From JAZKSG01 sp964384785 (GTDB lineage Archaea; Thermoplasmatota; E2; DHVEG-1): DNA of 32,968 nucleotides. Shown here piece after piece: positions 15,070 to 21,907 of the stretch (the first letter of the stretch is position 1; each line of letters begins with the position of its first letter). Position numbers and translations under genes: made by a program. The notes below the pieces were generated by a model. It was not told the DNA's origin, made no database searches, and worked only from the letters and a program-made list of their open reading frames with translations. The stretch spans positions 1 through 32,968 of the forward strand of contig CAYLLH010000046.1 in NCBI GenBank assembly GCA_964384785.1, in the 5' to 3' direction.

Positions 15070-15999
15070 TTACCAGCCATCAAGTATTTTTGGGTTTTCA
15101 AAAATTTTATCAAGACTATCTTGAAAAGAAACAAAATCAGCGCCATCCAGAGCTCTATGATCAATAGTAAGAGTTAATGGTAGTATTTTTCTTATACCAA
15201 TTTTTTTCTCCCCATTTTTATCAGTAAAAACACCGGGTCTATCCTGAACTGCATTAATTGCTATAGCAAAAACCTGAGGGCTTATTAAATCAAGAAGAGT
15301 TATCCCTCCTCTTTGATGCCTGAAAACACTACCAATATTTGAAACCAAAACACTAGCATCAAAAATATCACCAGGAGTAATTTTATCTTCATCAGGTGTT
15401 TTAAGATATTTCTTTTTTTCTTTTCTAGAAATTTTAATACGGCTTTTACCAACAAAAGAACTAAATAATTGACGGATGACACCTAATTTTAAATGTTTGA
15501 GATTATAATATAATTGTTTTTTTGCAACAAAATACTGCATAACTTCAACGTTTGTATTTTTTATTTTTCTACGTAAGTCTTTGATTTCATCAGCAATATC
15601 CTGTAATGTTTTTTTACCAACATCATGAATAACAGGTGAAATCATACGATAATCTGGAAGAAGCCAAGGTGTTGCTATACTTATTTCTTTAAGATGATGG
15701 TGTTTGCCTACCGCTGTTTTATAATTATAATTCAGAAGAGAGTTTAATTTTGGTGAATCTTTTAAAGCTTCAGCTATGGTTTTAAGCATAACAACAGTAA
15801 AAGTAATTGGTGATTTTTTTTCAAGTTTTTCTCGGATTTTTAAGTAATAATTATGAAAATCTGTGATATCAGGTTCATAAAGATATGTTGCGTGTGGTGC
15901 ATTTTTCCAAGAATCTTGTGTTGCAAACGCAGTAACCCTTCGGTTGATATCGAAAAGATGTGTTCTATGTATTGTTAGTTTTTTTCCAACCAAGCTCAT
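15070..15999 (-). CDS. Stand-alone 2-oxoacid dehydrogenase E2-like acyltransferase domain
   Basis: A 309-residue protein that is only the trimer-forming CoA acyltransferase catalytic domain of E2 enzymes. The active-site motif DHRALDG is near the C-terminus (His281, Asp285), preceded by the family's S-N-I-G segment VLVSNIGSVF and the AIAINAVQDRPGV strand. There is no lipoyl domain, no E1/E3-binding domain, and no E1 or E3 gene nearby. About 40 extra basic residues (YYNLKHLKLGVIRQLFSSFV and on) interrupt the domain around residues 165-210. ATG 15999 is chosen; the open frame extends upstream, but into an origin-like repeat and without homology. It may transfer acyl groups between CoA and an unknown acceptor. 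Confidence 0.82.
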   Translation of the reverse strand: MSLVGKKLTIHRTHLFDINRRVTAFATQDSWKNAPHATYLYEPDITDFHNYYLKIREKLEKKSPITFTVVMLKTIAEALKDSPKLNSLLNYNYKTAVGKHHHLKEISIATPWLLPDYRMISPVIHDVGKKTLQDIADEIKDLRRKIKNTNVEVMQYFVAKKQLYYNLKHLKLGVIRQLFSSFVGKSRIKISRKEKKKYLKTPDEDKITPGDIFDASVLVSNIGSVFRHQRGGITLLDLISPQVFAIAINAVQDRPGVFTDKNGEKKIGIRKILPLTLTIDHRALDGADFVSFQDSLDKIFENPKILDGW

Positions 16000-16107
16000 T
16001 TTTATGTAAAACCTTTCAAATTTTTTAAACAGGATACAAAAGAAGGTGTTATAATAATTTATCCCTAAAAGAGTATAAAAAATGTTGCGATTTAAAAACA
16101 AGACAGA

Positions 16108-16128
16108 CCCCTCTATTTCCATTGGAAA
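16108..16128 (-). repeat. ORB-like element 1
   Basis: Read on the minus strand it is TTTCCAATGGAAAT followed by AGAGGGG. From memory the ORB consensus is TTTCCAGTGGAAAC followed by AAAGGGG, so 18 of 21 positions agree, including the dyad TTTCCA/TGGAAA and the G-string. Confidence 0.6.
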
Positions 16129-16285
16129 TATAAAGTTTGTAACTTTGGAAAAATAGAAAAATAAATAAATGGAAAAATAGTCTGATAGTTATCTTTTTTT
16201 TAGTATTTGAATATTCTCATTTTTAAAATTATATTAATAGAAAAATCATATTATTTTTTTAAAAATTTATATAACACAAAAAGTT

Positions 16286-16306
16286 TTTCCAGTTGAAATA
16301 AAGGCC
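16286..16306 (+). repeat. ORB-like element 2
   Basis: Read on the plus strand it is TTTCCAGTTGAAAT followed by AAAGGCC: 17 of 21 positions agree with the remembered ORB consensus. It points toward cdc6, opposite to element 1, with a weaker G-string. Confidence 0.5.
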
Positions 16307-16412
16307 TCTCCCTAAGCATGGTTTTATAGATATATGGAAGTAAAAAAATTATTCTTAAAAAGTTTTTAATACACAACTAACATTACATTAGGATTTACGG
16401 GGGAATATTTTA

Positions 16413-17672
16413 ACGGTCAAAAAAAACACAGTAACAAGTGACATCTTTGGAAAACTGCTGAAAACCGAAGGTTTATTTGTGAATAGAGAGGCCATGAGAC
16501 CTTCGTATATGCCTGAAGTTTTACCTCACAGAGATGAAGAAGTAAACACTCTTGCATCTGTTTTAGTACCTGCTCTTCGTGGTGAAACTCCTTCGAATGT
16601 TTTTATTTATGGTAAAACTGGGACTGGTAAGACTGCTGTAACAAAATATATCGGTAAAGAACTTTTAAAAAAAGGGAATGAAACTGGTAAAGATGTAAAC
16701 TTTATCTATATAAATTGTGAAGTTGTTGATACACAATATAGGCTTTTACAGAATATCGCAAACCATTTCATAGATGACTGGTCTGAAAGGATACCTTTTA
16801 CTGGCTGGCCAACTGATGAAGTATTTGCAAAACTTAAGAAAAAAATTGAGAAACGAGGGGGTGTAACAGTGATCATTCTTGACGAAATTGATAAACTCAA
16901 AGGTGACGAAGCACTATATAATTTGTCAAGAATCAACTCTGATTTAGAAAACTCTAAAGTCTCAATTGTGGGAATATCAAATGATTTAAAATTTACAGAG
17001 TTTTTAGATCCTCGCGTAAAATCTAGTCTTGGGGAGGAGAACATGATTTTTCCTCCATATGATGCAGGAGAACTCCAGGATATACTTCATCAAAGAGTCA
17101 ATATAGCATTAAAAACTGATGTAGTTGAAGATGGGGTAGTTTCTCTTTGTTCAGCTCTTGCTGCTCAAGAGCATGGTGATGCTCGTCGTGCATTAGATTT
17201 GTTGCGCATGGCTGCTGAGCTTGCTGAACGTGAAAACTCACCACGTATAACCAAAAAATATGTTCGTTTCGCTCAAAACAAAATTGAAGTAGATAGAATT
17301 ATTGAAGTTGTTAGAACTCTTCCTACTCAATCAAAGCTTATTTTATTCGCTATTCTTCTGCAGGAGAAACATAATAAACAAACAGAAAAAGCTAGTGTAA
17401 TTACCACTGGTGAAGTTTACAGTATCTACAAGACTATATGTAAAAGAACTAGAACTGATTGTTTAACGCAACGTCGTGTCGCAGATCTTATTTCAGAGCT
17501 TGATATGCTTGGAATCATTACGGCTCGTGTTATTTCAAAAGGTCGTTATGGCCGAACCCGTGAAATAAAAATGTCATCATCTGGCGAAGATATAACAGAA
17601 ATCCTTCAAGAAGATGATGTTATCCAGGATCTTTCTAATTATAGGTTTCAAGGGCAAACTAGACTTATTTAG
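16413..17672 (+). CDS. cdc6: Orc1/Cdc6 replication initiator, start uncertain
   Basis: An AAA+ origin-binding ATPase. Walker A is VFIYGKTGTGKTAVTKYIG, Walker B VTVIILDEIDKL, sensor 1 VSIVGISND, with EHGDARRALDLLRMAAELA in the lid and a C-terminal winged helix (from about VDRIIEVVRTLPTQSKLILF). The first standard start codon is GTG 16479, giving 397 residues, but the family's conserved N-terminus begins before it: the upstream in-frame codons read SDIFGKLLKTEGLF and lead into VNREAMRPSYMPEVLPHR. The frame is open back to 16392 with no ATG, GTG or TTG. GGGGG (16399-16403) is 9 nt before ACG 16413, while ATT 16407 is closer. I take 16413 as best estimate. A TTTTTAATAC TATA box (16363-16372) predicts transcription from about 16395, fitting an upstream start. 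Confidence 0.88.
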   Translation, partial: TVKKNTVTSDIFGKLLKTEGLFVNREAMRPSYMPEVLPHRDEEVNTLASVLVPALRGETPSNVFIYGKTGTGKTAVTKYIGKELLKKGNETGKDVNFIYINCEVVDTQYRLLQNIANHFIDDWSERIPFTGWPTDEVFAKLKKKIEKRGGVTVIILDEIDKLKGDEALYNLSRINSDLENSKVSIVGISNDLKFTEFLDPRVKSSLGEENMIFPPYDAGELQDILHQRVNIALKTDVVEDGVVSLCSALAAQEHGDARRALDLLRMAAELAERENSPRITKKYVRFAQNKIEVDRIIEVVRTLPTQSKLILFAILLQEKHNKQTEKASVITTGEVYSIYKTICKRTRTDCLTQRRVADLISELDMLGIITARVISKGRYGRTREIKMSSSGEDITEILQEDDVIQDLSNYRFQGQTRLI

Positions 17673-17807
17673 AAAAATGAATAACAATTTTAATCTATTA
17701 TTTTTTTAATTTATAATCTTAGAATTTCTAAAAACTGTTAATTTCATATAATTCAAAATTTAAAAATTATTTTAAACATTTAATGAATATTAAACTATGA
17801 TTTGTTT

Positions 17808-18380
17808 ATGAGTTTGTCAAAAAAAATTTCTATATTGATTTTAATAATTGGTTGTTTATTTAGTTTTATATTAATACCACTACAAGAGATTTATAGATAT
17901 GAAAAAGAGTTTCCCCGCAAGGAGTTTGAATACGATTCTTCTTCTCCTCTTCCAGAATCAGATCAAAAATATCATTGGGAACAAAGATATGGAGATCGAG
18001 AAGAATATCCTGAAACAATTTATCCAATATCTATAATTATGTTTATTTCATGGTTCTTTTTAGCTGCCTCATTTTGGGTTAGAGATAATTTAAAACAGGA
18101 TATTTTTGGTAAAAATCCAATCAACAAATGGGAAGTTAAGAGAAATATTTACAATCCCTCAACTGCTTATAGAATTAAATATGGTGGGTTAATATTATTG
18201 CCTGTGATTTTTATTATTGAAGGTTTTTTATTAGAGTTATTTGATTTTGATTCCGTTCAAATTATTTTAGCAATTTATAGTTTTTTTGCCGCAATTATTA
18301 TGATTGTTATAATGATAAAAAGTAAGATTTTTTTGACAGAGAACTATGACTTTAGAGATGGATTTTGGTACAAAAAATAA
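17808..18380 (+). CDS. Small membrane protein of unknown function
   Basis: A 190-residue protein with four predicted helices: residues 5-25 (ISILILIIGCLFSFILIPL), about 72-90 (ISIIMFISWFFLAASFWV), about 124-145 (GGLILLPVIFIIEGFLLEL) and about 152-172. The 45-residue loop after helix 1 is charged and tyrosine-rich (EIYRYEKEFPRKEFEYDSSS) and would be outside. I do not recognise a family. ATG 17808 is chosen over TTG 17802. The codon bias is T-rich compared with neighbours. It converges on uvrB with a 9-nt gap, so the two transcripts likely overlap at their ends. Confidence 0.6.
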   Translation: MSLSKKISILILIIGCLFSFILIPLQEIYRYEKEFPRKEFEYDSSSPLPESDQKYHWEQRYGDREEYPETIYPISIIMFISWFFLAASFWVRDNLKQDIFGKNPINKWEVKRNIYNPSTAYRIKYGGLILLPVIFIIEGFLLELFDFDSVQIILAIYSFFAAIIMIVIMIKSKIFLTENYDFRDGFWYKK

Positions 18381-18389
18381 TTAATTTTG

Positions 18390-20345
18390 CTATTTAACAC
18401 AATCTGCTCTTTTTTCTTTATTTAATTCCTGACCCAGTCTTTTTATTTTATCACGTAAAAATATTGCTTTTTCAAAATCAAGTTCATCTGCTGCTTTTTT
18501 CATCTCAGCTTCCACCTCTATTATCATATTTGGTATGTCTTTTTTTGGAATATGTTTTATGTCTTTTATTTCAACCTTTTTTTCTTGTACTGGTTTAATA
18601 ATTGTTTGTGGTGTGATATTATGTTTTTTGTTGTAGTCTAGTTGTATCTTTCGTCTTCTATTGGTTTCGTCTACTGCTTTTTCTATTGAATCTGTGATAT
18701 TATCTGCATACAGCACAACATGACTGTTGACATTTCGAGCTGCTCTACCAATTATCTGAATAAGACTTCGTTGATCACGCAAAAAACCTTCCTTATCTGC
18801 ATCCAGTATCCCGATAAAACCAACTTCTGGAATGTCTAGTCCTTCACGAAGTAAGTTGATACCTACAAGTACATCGAATTTTCCAAGACGAAGCTGCCTT
18901 ATTATTTCAGATCGTTCTAGAGTATCTATTTCTGCGTGAAGATACCGTGTTTTAATTCCTTTCTCTGCAAGATAATTAGAAAGCTCTTCAGCAAGTCGTT
19001 TTGTAAGAGTTGTTACAAGAACCCGATCATTTTGTTTTATGGTCTTTTTAATTTCTTTTATAAGATCAGGAATTTGCCCTTCTACACTTCTGATTTCTAC
19101 TTTCGGATCAACTAGACCTGTGGGACGTATTATTTGTTCTACAACTTGACCTGAAACATTTAGTTCATAGTCACCAGGTGTAGCTGAAACAAAAACAACG
19201 TTTTTCATATATTCTTTGATTTCATCAAATTTTAATGGTCGGTTATCAAATGCACTCGGCAGTCTGAAACCATAATTTATTAGTGATTTTTTTCTTGAAT
19301 AATCACCTTTGTGCATCCCATGAATCTGAGGTATAGTACGATGACTTTCATCTATAAACATTAAAAAATCATCAGGGAAATAATCAAGTAAACAAAATGG
19401 TTTTTCACCTGGTTTTCTTCCATCCATATGTCGTGAATAGTTTTCTATTCCTTTGCAGAAACCGGTTTCCTCTATCATTTCTATATCATACAAAGTTCTT
19501 TGTTTCAGTCTATGTGCTTCTATCATATCTAGTTCTTTAAGACGTTCACGTAATTCATTTTTTATTCCTTTAACAGCTCTTTTTTGTTTATCCTCTGGTA
19601 TTACAAAATGTTTAGCAGGATAAACATAAAGATATTTGAATTCATCAACTACCTCCCCTGTTATCTTATCAAGTTCAACTATTTTATCGATTTCATCACC
19701 AAATAATTCAAAACGGATGATATTATCATAATAACCTGGTATGAGGTCAACAGTATCACCTTTCACTCTAAAACGACCCTGCTGCAGTTCGAAATCATTT
19801 CGTTCATACTGCATGTTTACCAGATGATCTATTAATAGACGCCGGCTGATGTCTTCCCCAACTTGGAATTCATAACCCAATTTAAGGTAATCCTTTGGAT
19901 TTCCGGCACTGTAAATACATGACACAGATGCAATAACTATTACATCTTTTCTTGATAAAAGAGAAGCTGTGGCAGATAATCTCATCTGCTCAATTTTAGG
20001 GTTAATATCTGCATCTTTTTCGATATACATGTCTTTTTCTGGAACATACGATTCGGGTTGATAATAATCATAATAGCTAACAAAATATTCAACACGATTC
20101 TTTGGAAACAGCTCTTTGAATTCGCTATAAAGCTGACCTGCAAGAGTTTTATTATGCGCAATGATAAGAGTAGGTTTTTGAACCTGCTCTATCACATGAG
20201 CCATTGTAAAAGTTTTACCGCTACCGGTTATGCCAAGTAATGTTTGAAGGTTTTCGCCCTTTTTAAAACCTTTAACCAGTTTTTCAATAGCTTTAGGCTG
20301 AGAACCACTTGGTTTAAATTTTGAAACCAACTCAAACTTTTTCAT
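18390..20345 (-). CDS. uvrB: Excinuclease ABC subunit B
   Basis: A 651-residue damage-verifying helicase of nucleotide excision repair. Walker A is GITGSGKTFTMA near residues 39-50, the beta-hairpin is YYDYYQPESYVPEKDMYIEK, the DEAD-type motif is FIDESH, and motif VI is QIIGRAARN. The UvrC-binding UVR motif ends the protein (ADELDFEKAIFLRDKIKRLG). It overlaps uvrC by 4 nt (ATGA), so translation is coupled, and it is the last gene of uvrA-uvrC-uvrB. The system is bacterial in origin and was acquired by several mesophilic archaeal lineages. Confidence 0.97.
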   Translation of the reverse strand: MKKFELVSKFKPSGSQPKAIEKLVKGFKKGENLQTLLGITGSGKTFTMAHVIEQVQKPTLIIAHNKTLAGQLYSEFKELFPKNRVEYFVSYYDYYQPESYVPEKDMYIEKDADINPKIEQMRLSATASLLSRKDVIVIASVSCIYSAGNPKDYLKLGYEFQVGEDISRRLLIDHLVNMQYERNDFELQQGRFRVKGDTVDLIPGYYDNIIRFELFGDEIDKIVELDKITGEVVDEFKYLYVYPAKHFVIPEDKQKRAVKGIKNELRERLKELDMIEAHRLKQRTLYDIEMIEETGFCKGIENYSRHMDGRKPGEKPFCLLDYFPDDFLMFIDESHRTIPQIHGMHKGDYSRKKSLINYGFRLPSAFDNRPLKFDEIKEYMKNVVFVSATPGDYELNVSGQVVEQIIRPTGLVDPKVEIRSVEGQIPDLIKEIKKTIKQNDRVLVTTLTKRLAEELSNYLAEKGIKTRYLHAEIDTLERSEIIRQLRLGKFDVLVGINLLREGLDIPEVGFIGILDADKEGFLRDQRSLIQIIGRAARNVNSHVVLYADNITDSIEKAVDETNRRRKIQLDYNKKHNITPQTIIKPVQEKKVEIKDIKHIPKKDIPNMIIEVEAEMKKAADELDFEKAIFLRDKIKRLGQELNKEKRADCVK

Positions 20346-21901
20346 CTTTCCACCAGTTTTTTACTTCTAAGTAATCGATTATATTTAATAGCAAAACGAT
20401 GAGCTTCATCACGAATTTCTTGAAGATAATGTAAACCCTTATCTTTTTCATCCAAACGGAGAACCTTTTTTTCACCCGGCATATAGATTTCTTCAAACTC
20501 TTTAGCTATACTAATCAAAGGAACCTGAAAACCAAGTTTTTTTAACTCATTCCATGCCGCATTAAGCTGTCCACGTCCTCCATCAATAACAATCAAATCA
20601 GGAGGATCAATATCTTCGTTTTTAACTCGAGAGTAACGTCTACGAACAACTTCAGAAATTGCTGCAAAATCATCAACTCCTTCAACACTCCGAATTTTAA
20701 AACGACGATAATTTTGCTTATCCGCCCGCCCGTTTCTAAACTGAACCATTGATCCAACTGTACTAGTACCACTTAGATGAGATATATCAAAACACTCTAT
20801 AACATTAGGATATTCATTTAAATTCAAACTGTTTTTTAAAGCCTTAACCTTTCTACTATCCTTAAAAAACACTCTTTCAATATTTTTTTCAACCAATTCT
20901 AAAAGTTGTTTTTTTTCACCACGTTTAGGAACTTTAACATGTACTTTATCACCTCTTATTTTATTTAAAAACAAAATCAAAGAATCATCAACAACTCTTG
21001 GAATAATTAATTCTTTTGGAACAGGATTTTCTGAATAAAACTGAATAAGAAAATCATCAAAAAAACCCTCATCATGATTGTTTTCAAAAACAAACTCATT
21101 TTTATTAGTAAGAGTGCCCTTATAAACATTAAAAACCATCAAATAAACAACATCTTCTTTCATAACAAAATTTATGATATCTTCATCATATTTTTTTTCA
21201 CGCTGCATTTTTTGTCTTTCAGAAAGATATTCCAATGCTTTAATCTGCTCTCTTACTCTTAATGCTTTTTCATATTTTTTACCTTCAGAAAATTTTTTCA
21301 TGTCCGATTTGAGTTTTTTTATCGAATCCGAAACATGACCTGACAAGACCATTTTAACATTATCAACTTTTTCTTTGTATTCCTCCTTGGTTATATTTTG
21401 TATACAGGGAGCATCACATAGACCTATATGAAAACGCAAACAAGCTCTTTTTGGAAGACGTTTGCAGGTTCTTAATGCAAATGTTTTTTTGATAAAACGA
21501 AGAATATAATCACGTTCTTGAGCTGAAACAAAAGGGCCAAAATAATCGCCTTTTGTTTTTTTTCTACGATCTATAAAAATACGAGGAAATTTTTCATCGC
21601 TAATACATATATATGAGTGGCTTTTAGCATCTTTTAATCTTACATTATAATGTGGTTGATATTTTTTTATAAGTGTGTTTTCTAAAACTAAAGCTTCAAC
21701 TTCAGTATCAGTGATTATAAAATCCAGGTTTTTTACATGACGAAGCATAGCCTGAGTTTTTGTATCTAAATCTTTTTTTTGGAAATATGACCCCACTCGT
21801 TTTTTGAGGTTTTTTGCTTTTCCAACATAAATTACATTATTTTTTTTGTTTTTAAAAAGATAGCAACCTGGATCTTTGGGAATAGTTTCTAAATTAAACA
21901 T
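20342..21901 (-). CDS. uvrC: Excinuclease ABC subunit C lacking the C-terminal (HhH)2 domain
   Basis: A 519-residue dual nuclease that cuts both sides of a lesion. It has the GIY-YIG domain (GCYLFKNKKNNVIYVGKAKN), the cysteine cluster CKRLPKRACLRFHIGLCDAPC, a UVR motif near 205-235, and the RNase H-like 5' nuclease with its acidic residues in ECFDISHLSG and DLIVIDGGRGQ and the histidine in RDEAHRFAI. Typical UvrC continues 60-80 residues with two helix-hairpin-helix motifs; this one stops at RLLRSKKLVER. The stop overlaps the uvrB ATG, so the end is genuine and not a frameshift. It starts 6 nt after uvrA. Confidence 0.95.
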   Translation of the reverse strand: MFNLETIPKDPGCYLFKNKKNNVIYVGKAKNLKKRVGSYFQKKDLDTKTQAMLRHVKNLDFIITDTEVEALVLENTLIKKYQPHYNVRLKDAKSHSYICISDEKFPRIFIDRRKKTKGDYFGPFVSAQERDYILRFIKKTFALRTCKRLPKRACLRFHIGLCDAPCIQNITKEEYKEKVDNVKMVLSGHVSDSIKKLKSDMKKFSEGKKYEKALRVREQIKALEYLSERQKMQREKKYDEDIINFVMKEDVVYLMVFNVYKGTLTNKNEFVFENNHDEGFFDDFLIQFYSENPVPKELIIPRVVDDSLILFLNKIRGDKVHVKVPKRGEKKQLLELVEKNIERVFFKDSRKVKALKNSLNLNEYPNVIECFDISHLSGTSTVGSMVQFRNGRADKQNYRRFKIRSVEGVDDFAAISEVVRRRYSRVKNEDIDPPDLIVIDGGRGQLNAAWNELKKLGFQVPLISIAKEFEEIYMPGEKKVLRLDEKDKGLHYLQEIRDEAHRFAIKYNRLLRSKKLVER

Positions 21902-21907
21902 TTTTTA

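Larger units (their letters stand above)
16108..16306. other. Probable replication origin (two ORB-like repeats flanking an AT-rich stretch)
   Basis: Two 21-bp elements resembling archaeal origin recognition boxes lie in opposite orientation, 157 nt apart, and the spacer includes an extremely AT-rich stretch (about 16195-16280). The initiator gene orc1/cdc6 starts about 110 nt to the right. Paired inverted ORBs around an unwinding element beside cdc6 is the usual archaeal oriC layout. The interval 16000-16412 holds no gene; promoters of the E2-like gene (leftward) and cdc6 (rightward) are also there. Confidence 0.6.
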
